A DNA stretch of 64,000 nucleotides from Brevibacterium permense (GCF_013280495.1 NZ_JABSSX010000007.1:96692-160691); one strand, 5' to 3'. Shown: positions 48,763 through 58,560, counted from the first letter of the stretch. Notes: generated by a model from the sequence alone, not told the origin. Numbers and translations: made by a program.

Positions 48763-50379
48763 TCAAACGCCTCCGGCTGGTGGTCTCTGGACTGCTGGCC
48801 GGGGGCGTTTGGTCTGCGCGAGGAGTCCGCAGCTCCCGGCTGCGACGAGGGCTGCGGCGCCGATGAGCCACAGTCCGAAGCCGATTGACGGGCGACCGAC
48901 TTCCATTCCTCCGGTCGGTGTTCCGTCGGGCAGCTGTCCGTCCCACATCAGCATCGGAGGACTGACGAGGCAGCTGACGAGAACCAGGACGATGAGTGCT
49001 GCGATGATCACAGCCGTCACGCCCCACCAGCGGGCAGGGGCGAAGGCGGGCCCGAGTGCGGCGATGGCGACCACGAGTGCCCAGATGATCAGGAAGAAAA
49101 GATCGACATCACCGCCGTCATCAAAGGTCCACTTTCCCAGTGAAGTCACTCGAATGCGCGGGCCGTCGTCGTTGAAGCTGTCGACGACAGGGACGAAGAT
49201 CGTGACGATCCACATGGCGACCGCGGTGAACGGCAGCAGCCGGGCCCACCGTTGCAGCTTGCGTTGGCGTCTGCGGATGGTCTTCTCCGGCGGACGCTGT
49301 GCCTTCCGCTGCATCTGCCGGTCGATCCGCCGCCGATCGCTGAGGAGTCCGCAGATGCCGGCGGTGATGAGTGCAAGGCAGCCGATCGTCCAGAGATAGT
49401 GGCCCGCCGACGGATACCCGACGATATAGACACTGAACGTTTCGCCGGCGGCGTCGGTGCTTTCGACGCGCTCTCGCGGAAGATCGATGACCAGAGTCGC
49501 CTGCTGGATGAATAGGCCGATACCGACTGACACCGACAGAAGAGGCCAGTGGGCAAAGGTATCGAACCGTTTCGCGGTCGCGGCACAGACGAGAACGACC
49601 ACCCAAGGCAGGATGACCCCCGGGGTGAGGTCGGCGAGATCGAAGGGTACCCGTCCGAGCGATGTCACCGTGAGCCGATCATCACCATGGTCGCCGCTGT
49701 CGAAGAGCGGTACCCAGATCGTCAGCACCCAGCAGGCGAGCGCGACCCACGGCAGCCGCTGCGCCCAACGATGCGTTCGGTTCCCTCGGGGCCACGGGGT
49801 GATTCTGGAGACGGCGTGGTGAGCGGGTGTTGCCCTCCTCCGCCTGACGTCGCCGAGGAGGCCGCAGACTCCCGCGGCCAGCAGGCCGAAGCATCCGATG
49901 GCCCAAAGGACTGCACCCAGCGCCGGTTCGGCGACGACCATCCCGAAGATCGGCCGTCCCTGATCATCGACGGCGTCCCACATGATCGTCGGCATGTCCG
50001 CGAGCAACGTGACCAACATGAAAATGGCACAGGCACTGAGTACGAGAGTTCCCACCGACCAAATGCGCCGGACGACGTCCGGCCACGGGTGCGAATCGGG
50101 CCTAGACCTGACGGTGAGCAGGAGCGAAGCAGCCGCACATACAAGAACGCCGACGGCGACCAAGACCATCGAGCCCCGGGCCTCCTCGAGGTCGAACGGC
50201 GGTCCGCCGAGAGCAGTGACGATGATGCGTGGCGGCTGCGGGGCGTCGGAGGAGTCCTCTGGACTGGCAGCCACCGGAACCCACAGCATGACGATCCACA
50301 GGCAGAGAGCAGACAGAGACAGCGATTGGGCGAATCGCAGAAACAGTCGGCCGGATCGAGCCTCACGCTGCGGGACCAT
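48763..50379 (-). CDS. Membrane protein with three repeated four-helix modules
   Basis: 538 residues of unknown family made of three similar modules (about 1-178, 190-350 and 365-538). Each has a first helix ending in (T)IxVPVxDS, a TSLGxxPFD loop, two middle helices and a final block GxxLWxIGxxxLxAAGxCGLL. Module 3 also has MWDGQLPDGTPTGGMEV. About 12 membrane helices in total, no catalytic motif. ATG 50379 overlaps the end of the single-module gene at 50363 by 17 bases; a longer open frame upstream is that gene's shadow. Confidence 0.75.
   Translation of the reverse strand: MVPQREARSGRLFLRFAQSLSLSALCLWIVMLWVPVAASPEDSSDAPQPPRIIVTALGGPPFDLEEARGSMVLVAVGVLVCAAASLLLTVRSRPDSHPWPDVVRRIWSVGTLVLSACAIFMLVTLLADMPTIMWDAVDDQGRPIFGMVVAEPALGAVLWAIGCFGLLAAGVCGLLGDVRRRRATPAHHAVSRITPWPRGNRTHRWAQRLPWVALACWVLTIWVPLFDSGDHGDDRLTVTSLGRVPFDLADLTPGVILPWVVVLVCAATAKRFDTFAHWPLLSVSVGIGLFIQQATLVIDLPRERVESTDAAGETFSVYIVGYPSAGHYLWTIGCLALITAGICGLLSDRRRIDRQMQRKAQRPPEKTIRRRQRKLQRWARLLPFTAVAMWIVTIFVPVVDSFNDDGPRIRVTSLGKWTFDDGGDVDLFFLIIWALVVAIAALGPAFAPARWWGVTAVIIAALIVLVLVSCLVSPPMLMWDGQLPDGTPTGGMEVGRPSIGFGLWLIGAAALVAAGSCGLLAQTKRPRPAVQRPPAGGV
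48765..48810 (+). terminator. Possible terminator after the hydroxylase gene
   Basis: AAACGCCTCCGGC (48765-48777) and GCCGGGGGCGTTT (48798-48810) form a 13-bp stem with one G-T pair and a 20-base loop. It overlaps the 3' end of the convergent membrane-protein gene. Confidence 0.5.
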
Positions 50380-50932
50380 GGCGCTTCGACATGCAGCGTT
50401 TGATCCGTTCACGACGGTGGTGGTTCTGTTTGGCGGCGGCGACCAGACCACAGATGCCGGCTGCGAAGAACAGAAGGCTGCCGAGCACCCAAAGGCCGAA
50501 CCCTGCCGCCGGGTAGGCGACTTCCATGCCACCTGTGGGCATGCCGTCGGCCGTCTGACCGTCCCACATCATGATCGGCGGATCGGCGACCATCTGCAGG
50601 AGTCGCAGCCCCAGCACCGTGCCCAGAACGATGGCCGCGATCGACCACCACTTCGACGCGGACAGCAGCCAGGCCGTGAACGCACCGGTGAGGATGACGA
50701 TCCAGAGCACGAGGTAGACCTCGTCGAGGTCGTTCATATCGATCGGCGAGAAACCGAGAGACGTCACGCGGATCTGCATCGCTCCGGGGCCTCCGCTGTC
50801 GAGGACCGGCACGAAGATCGTGATCACCCAGCAGGCCACCGCCCCTAATGGGAGCACACGCGCCACGAGGTTGAGGCTTCGCCCCCGCGCTGTCGTCAGT
50901 CGTGTGCTTCCGCTCTTACCCGCCCTGTCCAT
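50363..50932 (-). CDS. Membrane protein with one copy of the four-helix module
   Basis: 189 residues of unknown family. It carries the same module as its neighbour: VITIFVPVLDSGG (36-48), RVTSLGFSPIDMND, a pair of helices, then MMWDGQTADGMPTGGMEV and GFGLWVLGSLLFFAAGICGLV. Four membrane helices, and basic ends on the cytoplasmic side. It overlaps the three-module gene by 17 bases, so the two are translated together and the products may assemble. Confidence 0.75.
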   Translation of the reverse strand: MDRAGKSGSTRLTTARGRSLNLVARVLPLGAVACWVITIFVPVLDSGGPGAMQIRVTSLGFSPIDMNDLDEVYLVLWIVILTGAFTAWLLSASKWWSIAAIVLGTVLGLRLLQMVADPPIMMWDGQTADGMPTGGMEVAYPAAGFGLWVLGSLLFFAAGICGLVAAAKQNHHRRERIKRCMSKRHGPAA

Positions 50933-50998
50933 AACTACGATTCTCTGCAGTGTCCGTGTGACAGGTGTTCCCGCGATGTTCCAGATCCGACACGCGGC

Positions 50999-52612
50999 TC
51001 AGTCGGGCCCGAACACCATCCGAACCAATTGCCTTTCGACCGGGCTGCCGTTGCAGTCCTGTGCACTCGGTCGTCGGTGCGCATTGCGGCTGCGCCAACC
51101 GGCGATCTTCTCGGCACGAGTGCAATAGCGCGGTGGCAGCTGCTCGGGCAGCACGCACTTCGGTTCGATCGTCTGATATTCGACCGGCTGGTCCGGCTGA
51201 GCCGCCTCTTGCGGTTGGTCTGTGCCAGCCTCTTCGGCGACTCTGCTGGCCTCATCCCTATCCGGTTCGAGGAAACGGGAGAAGGTCTGCCGCCAATCCG
51301 GCCCCGGCGGCGAACCACCCGGTTCGGACACCGCTTCGGGACGCGGGAACCGCATGCGGCGGACCACCGCGGGCGTGGTCACCTCGTAGGATCGTCCGCT
51401 CGGCGTGGTGACGTGCAGCCCGTCCGCTGTGGCCTCATGATTCCACCCGGGATGTTCCTTCGCGTAATTGCAGGATGCACACAGACCTGAACCGTTCTCC
51501 CAGGTGGTGGCTCCGCCAGCGGCAACGGGAAGGGCATGATCGGCATGCCGGATCGGGGCGTCGCACCACGGTGTCCGGCACACATCGTCGCGGAAGGTGA
51601 TCATCTGCCGCAGTCGGCCGGTGAACTCCCGACTCTTCGCATCCATCCCCACCAACTGCCCGTCGTCGGGACGAGTGAAGAGCCGGCTGATGAACATCTT
51701 TGCTTCGTTCGCGGCGATGAACTTCCGTGCTGTCTGCGCCGGCAGCGGTCCGAACCCGGGCAGCCAGGCGGGTACGAGCCCGTCCGAGAGCAGCGATTCG
51801 GCCTCGACGAGCACATGGATCTCCGCAGGCACCGCCGTCGCACTCGTTTGGCCGCTCAATCGTTCGACGAAGGTGTCGGCACGCACCTGCTGGCGGTTCC
51901 GACCGCCTGCGTCACCGGCGGCAGTGATCGACTCGGCGCCGGCTCGGAGACTCTCATAGGCGGCGACGGCCTGAGTCAGCGGCAGGATCGCAGAGATCCT
52001 GGCCATTCCGTCATCGATCACGGTCAGATTCACACGACGATTGGACTCAGCTTTCGCTGCCCGCTGCGCGGCCGCCTCGACGTCCATCTCCGCACTGAGC
52101 GCACGCGCTTCGGCCCGCAGGCTGCGCAGCCCGGACGGTTCCAGACTGCGCTTCATCCGCGTGTCCACCTTGCGCCGATCGGCGGCGGCGAGGACCGCGG
52201 TCTCATCGACCATGATGCGCGCCTTGTCCTCGGAGATCTCCCCTTTGGACAGGGCTTTGAAGGTATTGGGCATGCCGAAGACGATCGAGCGGGCGGTGCT
52301 GAGGAACTTCCGCCCCGATCCGGGCGAGACTTTCTTCGCAAGTCCGACCTCGTCTCCGGCACGTTTTCCGCAGTCGAGCGCGGGCACCCGATTGAGCTGG
52401 TCCCGCTCGATGCGCAGCGCTTCGAACGCCACTGCCTCCCGCGACTGTGCGGCGACGACGGCAGACTTGAGCTCTTCGAGCGCAGTGATCCGCTCGAGTG
52501 TCTGTCCCTCGGTGCCACCTGGGTCGAGACCGCGCAGGAGCTCACCGAACCGAGTGATCTCGGTCAGCGGATCTGGAACCGGCGCTGGTTCCCGTGCGGT
52601 GTCGACGTCCAT
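50999..52612 (-). CDS. DUF222 and HNH endonuclease domain protein
   Basis: 537 residues. A DUF222 region (about 20-330) precedes an HNH nuclease: DDVCRTPWCDAPIRHADHALPVAAGGATTWENGSGLCASCN, with two CxxC-like zinc pairs and the HADH, N and H residues. This 13E12-like family occurs in many copies in actinobacteria; its biological function is not settled. No neighbour suggests phage or a transposon. The frame ends TGA near 50999; ATG 52612. Confidence 0.88.
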   Translation of the reverse strand: MDVDTAREPAPVPDPLTEITRFGELLRGLDPGGTEGQTLERITALEELKSAVVAAQSREAVAFEALRIERDQLNRVPALDCGKRAGDEVGLAKKVSPGSGRKFLSTARSIVFGMPNTFKALSKGEISEDKARIMVDETAVLAAADRRKVDTRMKRSLEPSGLRSLRAEARALSAEMDVEAAAQRAAKAESNRRVNLTVIDDGMARISAILPLTQAVAAYESLRAGAESITAAGDAGGRNRQQVRADTFVERLSGQTSATAVPAEIHVLVEAESLLSDGLVPAWLPGFGPLPAQTARKFIAANEAKMFISRLFTRPDDGQLVGMDAKSREFTGRLRQMITFRDDVCRTPWCDAPIRHADHALPVAAGGATTWENGSGLCASCNYAKEHPGWNHEATADGLHVTTPSGRSYEVTTPAVVRRMRFPRPEAVSEPGGSPPGPDWRQTFSRFLEPDRDEASRVAEEAGTDQPQEAAQPDQPVEYQTIEPKCVLPEQLPPRYCTRAEKIAGWRSRNAHRRPSAQDCNGSPVERQLVRMVFGPD

Positions 52613-52698
52613 ATGAAAACGGTACCCGTCGGCACTGACACGACTGCGCGAACGACGTCGTCTGACCCAGTACGCCCAGGTCAGACCCTATTTCAGCG

Positions 52699-53310
52699 TC
52701 AGCCGACTCCGCGCTGGATACGGTTGAGGATCATGTCCATGGCGACGATGTTGTGGCCGCCGTCGGGAATGATGAGATCGGCATTGCGCTTCGACGGCTC
52801 GACGTAGAGTTCGTGCATCGGCTTGACCGTGCCCAGGTACTGGTCCTCCACCGACTGCAGGGTCCGCCCACGGTCGACGACATCGCGTTTGATCCGGCGC
52901 AGCAGGCGCACATCGGCGTCGGTGTCGACGAAGAGCTTGATGTCGAGCAGCTGGCAGATGCGCGGTTCGGCGAAGATGAGGATGCCTTCGACGATGATGA
53001 CCGGCGCGGGTTCGACGCGCGTCGTCTCGTCGCTGCGGTTGTGGATCGAGAAGTCGTAGACGGGGCTGTCGACCGCCTCGGAGTTCCGCAGCGCGGTCAG
53101 ATGGTCGACGAAGAGGTCATTGTCGAAGGCGTCGAGATCGTCGTAGTTGACCTTCTCGCGCTCCTCGTAGGTGAGTTCGTCGCGCCGTTTGTAGTAGTTG
53201 TCGTGGAAGAGCACGGACGGAGGTCCTTCGCACTTGTCCAACAGCGCCTGAGTCAGCGTCGTCTTTCCGCTGCCGGTTCCGCCGGCCACGCCCACAACCA
53301 AAGTCTCCAC
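52699..53310 (-). CDS. udk: Uridine kinase family protein
   Basis: Phosphorylates uridine/cytidine in pyrimidine salvage. 203 residues with a P-loop (GGTGSGKTT, about 10-18), HDNYYKRRDELTYEER, NYDDLDAFD, IIVEGILIFAEPRI and the lid region RRIKRDVVDRGRT. I chose the GTG at 53310 (VETLVVGVAGG): TATATT lies 6 bases before it, so the message may be leaderless. A GTG six codons upstream would lie across that box. Confidence 0.87.
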   Translation of the reverse strand: METLVVGVAGGTGSGKTTLTQALLDKCEGPPSVLFHDNYYKRRDELTYEEREKVNYDDLDAFDNDLFVDHLTALRNSEAVDSPVYDFSIHNRSDETTRVEPAPVIIVEGILIFAEPRICQLLDIKLFVDTDADVRLLRRIKRDVVDRGRTLQSVEDQYLGTVKPMHELYVEPSKRNADLIIPDGGHNIVAMDMILNRIQRGVG

Positions 53311-53316
53311 GGCACA

Positions 53317-53322
53317 AATATA
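53317..53322 (-). promoter_or_regulatory. Possible -10 box, leaderless udk
   Basis: TATATT on the minus strand, six bases before the GTG at 53310. The spacing fits transcription starting at the start codon. Confidence 0.4.
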
Positions 53323-53362
53323 GACCACGACCTTCCGCCGAGGCGGCTCCCGGCTTCCGTAC

Positions 53363-54904
53363 TCATCCGAGGCTGCGGGTCAGTTGGGTCCACAGTTCCT
53401 GGTCGAAGCGCCGCCTGCCCAGCAGACCGGCCATATGCCTCACCGCATTGTCGACCTTGCCGCGCCAGACCTCGATCGCCGTCTTCGCATCGGTCCTGCT
53501 GAGTGCACGGAACATGGCCCGATCGTCGCTGACGATCCGGTCGCTGGCCGGTGAGTAGTCGAGCTGCAGGATGGAGATGAACAGGCGCAGCCGCAGAGTC
53601 AGGGCTTCGAAGGCACGCGCCGATTCCCGTAGGCCCGAAGCACGGGCCAGCTCCTGTTGGAAGTGGAGGTCGGCGTCCTCGACATCGATTCCGCTGCGCG
53701 TCGGCGCCGAGGCTTCGACCTGTCGCAGGGCCAGTTGCACGGGCACGAGGTAGCGCTGCGGACGCAGGGCCAGGGACCTGAGCACAACCTCCCCGATGGC
53801 CATGCGCGCGGCGTAGAGGTCGAGCACGTCGACGGTCGTGATCAAAGGAATCCGCGCGCCGCCGCGGGATCCCTCGAGCAGTTTGTCATCGACCATCCTT
53901 CGCAGCGCCGCATCGACCGAGGCCCTGGGCACCTGCATTCGGCGGGAGAGCAGGCGCGGATTGATCCGGTCCCCGGGTTCGTAGCCGGAGTCGATGATCT
54001 CCTCGCGCAAAGCGATCGCCAGGTGCTCGGTGATCGACCGGGTCTCCTTCGGCAGCCACGACGATATCTCCATTGAGTCAGAAGTCATGGAACTTATCTG
54101 AGGCTCATACGGGGCCGATTCCCACCACAGCACACCTTCGAGTCCGTTCCGGACGCGGTCGGCGAGCAGATCGAGCAGGGACCCGGGAATATCCTGACAC
54201 TCGCCGAGGCGGCTCTTGAGTGCGGTGACGAAATCATCGAAATCCGCGCACACCCTCACCTGGCCTCCCGCCGCTTCGGAGGGGTCATCAGGAACCTCGC
54301 CGAGGGGGTCGAAGACGAGGAAGTCACCGTCACCGTGAAGCAGGGCGAGCAGTTCGGCGGTGGGCACCTGCCGATGCTCGCTGTCGAAGCGCTGCGCCCA
54401 CCGCCCGACGCCCGCGGTGCGCAGGGCCGCGGTGATTCCCGCGATGCGCCGCTGGATTCGCCGAGGCGGCACGATCGTCGTGGACTCTCCACCGGGGCCT
54501 TCCCCACCTGCATCTTTTCTGCGAATACCGACGATGACGAGGGGAAACCCACTGGCGGCGAGGACGAGTTCCGAGCCGCCGGCCACCTCGACGACGGGGA
54601 TCGTCAGTGCCCGCACGGAACGGGAGACGATGCTCTGACTCAACCCCGTCGCCTCTGCCAGAGCACGGGTCGAATAGTCCCGTCCGGAGACCCTGGCCCC
54701 CGCGGTCGCGACGAGAGCTTCGACGACCCGGTCGGCGGTCTCCTGAATCGGCGGGCGGCCGCTGCGGGGACGATCTTCGAGGTCGGACCGACGAGCCCAA
54801 CGACGCAGGGTCGACGGTGATGCACCCGTGCGCGCGGCCGCCTCGGCGAGAGTCGACGTCGTCAGCAGCGTCACGGCGTCACGACGGAACTCAGCGGAAT
54901 ACAT
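53363..54904 (-). CDS. Composite regulator: N-terminal helix-turn-helix, unknown middle, GntR/FCD C-terminus
   Basis: 513 residues in one uninterrupted frame. Residues 1-40 look like an IS3 OrfA/homeodomain-type HTH (FRRDAVTLLTTSTLAEAAARTG), with a second HTH-like segment at 75-100. Residues 105-265 are not recognised. Residues 287-355 are a GntR winged helix (ITEHLAIALREEIIDSGYEP) and 358-505 an FCD-like helical domain. It is divergent from putA, which makes control of proline catabolism likely (inference). Both halves are complete, and no frameshift or stop separates them. Confidence 0.78.
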   Translation of the reverse strand: MYSAEFRRDAVTLLTTSTLAEAAARTGASPSTLRRWARRSDLEDRPRSGRPPIQETADRVVEALVATAGARVSGRDYSTRALAEATGLSQSIVSRSVRALTIPVVEVAGGSELVLAASGFPLVIVGIRRKDAGGEGPGGESTTIVPPRRIQRRIAGITAALRTAGVGRWAQRFDSEHRQVPTAELLALLHGDGDFLVFDPLGEVPDDPSEAAGGQVRVCADFDDFVTALKSRLGECQDIPGSLLDLLADRVRNGLEGVLWWESAPYEPQISSMTSDSMEISSWLPKETRSITEHLAIALREEIIDSGYEPGDRINPRLLSRRMQVPRASVDAALRRMVDDKLLEGSRGGARIPLITTVDVLDLYAARMAIGEVVLRSLALRPQRYLVPVQLALRQVEASAPTRSGIDVEDADLHFQQELARASGLRESARAFEALTLRLRLFISILQLDYSPASDRIVSDDRAMFRALSRTDAKTAIEVWRGKVDNAVRHMAGLLGRRRFDQELWTQLTRSLG

Positions 54905-55058
54905 CCCTCTATCTTAGAACTTCTGACTCAAACATTCCCAGCGGTCGGCTCCGCCTCTTCACCCCTGGATTTCGGCCGCGCATACTGATCTCACACCAAG
55001 GTTCCACGGTCAGCGCCGACGCGTGGGAGCACCGAATCCGAGCACCGAAGGAGCACAG

Positions 55059-58000
55059 TTGCTGCATACCGAAACCGACCTCGCCACGCTCACTGCCCAG
55101 TCGATCGACACCGTCCGCCGGTGGCTGCGAGTGTCGACGTCGATGACCACGGCGAAGAACCCCGCGGCCGAACGCCTCTCCGCCGTCCTCTCCGACGACA
55201 ACGGCCTCGACTTCACCGTCGGGTTCGTCGATCGGGTCGTGCGCACCGACGATGTCCACGCCGCCGCCGACGCTTTGACCGAGGTCGGCAAGCTGGCACC
55301 CGAGACGATGTCGTACCTCGACCGTGCGCAGATCAAGGCCGGTGCCGCACTGGCCAAGATCGCCCCGCAGGTCGTCGTGCCCGCCGCCCGCACCCGCCTG
55401 CGTCAGATGGTCGGCCATATGGTCGTCGACGCCCGGGACAAGCAGTTCGGCAAGACCGTCGCCGCCCTCACCGCCGACGGTCACCGGCTCAACATCAACC
55501 TCCTCGGCGAGGCCGTGCTCGGTGACGGCGAAGCCGACAACCACCTGGAGCAGACCCACCGGCTGCTCGCCCGCGACGATGTCGACTACGTGTCGGTGAA
55601 GGTCTCCTCCGTGGCCTCGCAGATCTCGATGTGGGCCTTCGACGAGACCGTCGACTATGTCGTCGACCGCCTCCGCCCCCTCTACCAGCAGGCCGCGAAG
55701 GCCCCGACCGGCGCGAAGTTCGTCAACCTCGACATGGAGGAGTACCAGGACCTCGAGCTGACGATCGCGGTGTTCACGCGTCTGCTCTCCGAACCGGAGT
55801 TCAAAGATCTCGAGGCCGGAATCGTCATCCAGGCCTACCAGCCCGATGCGCTCGGCGCGGTGCAGCGGCTGAGCGAGTTCGCTTCCCGTCGTGTCGAGAA
55901 CGGCGGGGTCGGAATCAAGGTCCGCCTCGTCAAGGGCGCGAACCTCGCGATGGAGACCGTGCACGCCGAAATCGCGGGCTGGCCTGCGACGACGTGCGAT
56001 TCGAAGCAGTCCACGGATGCGAACTACAAGCGGGTCCTGCACTGGCTGTTCACCCCGGAGCGGATGAAGGGGCTGCGCATCGGCGTGGCCGGACACAACC
56101 TCTTCGACATCGCCTTCGCCCACCACCTCTCCGTCGAACGCTCCGTGACCGACCGCGTCGAATTCGAGATGCTCCAGGGCATGGCCAGCGAGCAGGCCGC
56201 CGCCGTGACCGAGGACGTCGGAGACCTACTCCTCTACGTTCCGGCCGTTCATCCGAAGGAGTTCGACGTCGCGATCTCCTACCTCGTGCGCCGGCTCGAG
56301 GAGAACTCTGCGTCCGAGAACTTCATGTCCGGAATCTTCGACCTCGCCAACGGCAACGACGTGTTCAAGCGCGAAGCCGACCGATTCACCGCATCGGTCA
56401 ACCAACTCGAATCGATCCTCGACGCCGAGGGCGAGACCGCACCGGCCCCGAACCGCCACCAGAACCGGTCGAGCGAAACACTCGGCGAGACCGTGGTGCC
56501 GACCCAGTTCTTCAATGAACCCGACACCGACCCGTCCCTTCCGGCCAACCAGGAGTGGGTGCGCAAAATCATCGCCGAGGCTACCGCCCCCGGCTACCTC
56601 GACGACCGTCCGAACGCGCCCAAGGTCGAATCCACGGACGCACTCGATGCAATGATCGCCCGCGGTCGCGCCGCCGCCGCCGACTGGCGGGCCCTCGGCG
56701 CCGCCGGTCGCGCGGAGATCCTCCACCGCGCCGCCGACATCTTCGCTGCCCGTCGCGGCGAGTTCATCGCCGTCGAGGCAGCCGAGGTCGGCAAGATGCC
56801 ATCGCAGTCCGACCCCGAGGTGTCCGAGGCCATCGACTTCATCCGCTACTACGCGCTGAACTCACTCGAGCTCGAGAACCTTGAGGGTGCGACCTTCACT
56901 CCCGATGAGATGGTCGTCATCACTCCCCCGTGGAACTTCCCTGTGGCGATCCCCACCGGCGGCACCGTGGCGGCACTGGCGGCCGGTTCGGCGGTCATCC
57001 ACAAACCCTCGAAGCCGACCCCGCACTGTTCGGCGCTCATCATCGACTGCCTGTGGCAGGCCGGAGTGCCCAAGGACGTGCTGCAGCTGTGCGCTCCGAT
57101 CGAGCGCGAGCTCGGCCAGCATCTCGTCTCCCATCCGGACGTCGACCGGGTCATCCTCACCGGTGCCTCGGAGACGGCGTCCCTGTTCAAATCCTTCCGC
57201 CCCGAACTCCACGTCAACGCGGAGACCTCGGGCAAGAACGCCCTGGTCATCACGCCGGCGGCGGACCGAGACCTCGCCATGGCCGACCTCGTGTACTCGG
57301 CCTTCGGACATGCCGGGCAGAAGTGCTCGGCCGCCTCGTTGGGCATCATGGTCGGATCGACCTACGATTCCGAGCGCTACCGTCGCCAGCTCATCGATGC
57401 CGCCTCGTCGATGGTCGTCGATTGGCCGTCGAACCTCGCATCGACCATGGGTCCGCTGACCGAGGATCCCTCAGACAAGCTGCGTCGAGCGCTGACGTCG
57501 CTCGAACCCGGCGAATCCTGGCTGCTCGAGCCCAAGCAGCTCGACGATTCGGGGCGTCTGTGGAGCCCGGGAATCAAGGACGGGGTCAAGCCCGGTTCGT
57601 TCTTCCACCTCACCGAGGTGTTCGGTCCGGTGCTCGGCCTCATGCATGCGAAGGACCTCGACGAGGCCATCGAGTTCCAGAATGCCGTGGACTTCGGCCT
57701 CACCGGCGGCATCCATTCCCTCGACCCCGGGGAGGTCTCCACCTGGCTCGACCGCGTCGAGGTCGGCAATGCCTACGTCAACCGCGGGATCACCGGTGCG
57801 ATCGTGCGTCGGCAGTCGTTCGGCGGCTGGAAGCAGTCGTCGGTCGGCCTGGGATCGAAGGCCGGCGGCCCGAACTACCTCATGCTCTTCGGCCACTTCG
57901 CCGATGCCGGCAGCCAGAACCTCGAGGCGGCCAAGGCCGATGACAAGCGCTGGTTCGAGGCCGAATTCGGTGGCGCGAAGGACCACACGGGACTGCGCGC

Positions 58001-58466
58001 GGAGGCGAACATCTTCCGCTACCGTCCTCGCCCGGTCACCTTGCGCGTCACTGCCGAGGCGAGCCTGTTCGATCTCGAACGCTCCCTCCATGCCGCCGCC
58101 ACGGTGGGGTCGACGGTGCAGCTGTCCGTCGCCGAGGATGTGCCGGCCGAGGTGAAGATCGCCGTGACGAACGCCGATGTCCCGGCCCGCACGGAGTCGG
58201 CGGATCTGTTCGCCGAGATGGTCGGACAGGGTCGCTACGACGACACCGTGGGTGCCCGCATCCGCGTCCTCGGTCGGTTCGAGAACGAGCTGCTGGCCGC
58301 GGCCGCGCCTCGCCCGGAGGTTGCGATCATCGACGAGCCGGTGACCACCTCGGGTCGGGTGGAGCTGCGGTACTACGTGCAGGAGCAGGCGGTGTCGATG
58401 ACCCTCCACCGCTTCGGCAACCCGAGCCGCGACTTCCACGAGCTCGCCGCCACCCTCACCTCCTAA
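55059..58466 (+). CDS. putA: Bifunctional proline dehydrogenase / L-glutamate gamma-semialdehyde dehydrogenase
   Basis: Oxidises proline to P5C with FAD, then to glutamate with NAD. 1135 residues from a TTG preceded by AAGGAG at ideal spacing; a GTG at 55023 would add 12 residues. The PRODH barrel covers about 25-440 (DYVSVKVSSV, IKVRLVKGANLAME), and the ALDH domain about 500-1000, with VITPPWNFP, ETSGKNA and catalytic Cys756 in GQKCSAAS. There is no N-terminal ribbon-helix-helix, so it does not self-regulate as in E. coli. The TAA stop leads into the 56-bp element. Confidence 0.95.
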   Translation: MLHTETDLATLTAQSIDTVRRWLRVSTSMTTAKNPAAERLSAVLSDDNGLDFTVGFVDRVVRTDDVHAAADALTEVGKLAPETMSYLDRAQIKAGAALAKIAPQVVVPAARTRLRQMVGHMVVDARDKQFGKTVAALTADGHRLNINLLGEAVLGDGEADNHLEQTHRLLARDDVDYVSVKVSSVASQISMWAFDETVDYVVDRLRPLYQQAAKAPTGAKFVNLDMEEYQDLELTIAVFTRLLSEPEFKDLEAGIVIQAYQPDALGAVQRLSEFASRRVENGGVGIKVRLVKGANLAMETVHAEIAGWPATTCDSKQSTDANYKRVLHWLFTPERMKGLRIGVAGHNLFDIAFAHHLSVERSVTDRVEFEMLQGMASEQAAAVTEDVGDLLLYVPAVHPKEFDVAISYLVRRLEENSASENFMSGIFDLANGNDVFKREADRFTASVNQLESILDAEGETAPAPNRHQNRSSETLGETVVPTQFFNEPDTDPSLPANQEWVRKIIAEATAPGYLDDRPNAPKVESTDALDAMIARGRAAAADWRALGAAGRAEILHRAADIFAARRGEFIAVEAAEVGKMPSQSDPEVSEAIDFIRYYALNSLELENLEGATFTPDEMVVITPPWNFPVAIPTGGTVAALAAGSAVIHKPSKPTPHCSALIIDCLWQAGVPKDVLQLCAPIERELGQHLVSHPDVDRVILTGASETASLFKSFRPELHVNAETSGKNALVITPAADRDLAMADLVYSAFGHAGQKCSAASLGIMVGSTYDSERYRRQLIDAASSMVVDWPSNLASTMGPLTEDPSDKLRRALTSLEPGESWLLEPKQLDDSGRLWSPGIKDGVKPGSFFHLTEVFGPVLGLMHAKDLDEAIEFQNAVDFGLTGGIHSLDPGEVSTWLDRVEVGNAYVNRGITGAIVRRQSFGGWKQSSVGLGSKAGGPNYLMLFGHFADAGSQNLEAAKADDKRWFEAEFGGAKDHTGLRAEANIFRYRPRPVTLRVTAEASLFDLERSLHAAATVGSTVQLSVAEDVPAEVKIAVTNADVPARTESADLFAEMVGQGRYDDTVGARIRVLGRFENELLAAAAPRPEVAIIDEPVTTSGRVELRYYVQEQAVSMTLHRFGNPSRDFHELAATLTS

Positions 58467-58469
58467 TTG

Positions 58470-58525
58470 CTACCTGACGGCGGCCCAGCACCCTCGCGCG
58501 CGGTTGCTGGGCCGCCGTCAGGTAG
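58470..58525. repeat. 56-bp palindromic element, copy 4
   Basis: CTACCTGACGGCGGCCCAGC... to GGTAG, 3 bases after the putA TAA, with flanks TAATTG and TTCTGGGG as in copy 1. It lies 35 bases before the next gene on the same strand, so it may end putA transcription. Confidence 0.85.
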
Positions 58526-58560
58526 TTCTGGGGTGGGGGAGCCGCGTTAGACTGGAAGAG

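Noticed and set aside
50999..52612. Homing endonuclease or intein from the HNH domain
   Set aside because: The DUF222-HNH family is chromosomal and multi-copy in actinobacteria, and the gene does not interrupt another gene.
53363..54904. Insertion sequence, because of the IS3-like HTH
   Set aside because: There is no OrfB transposase, DDE motif, inverted termini or target duplication; the HTH is part of a regulator.
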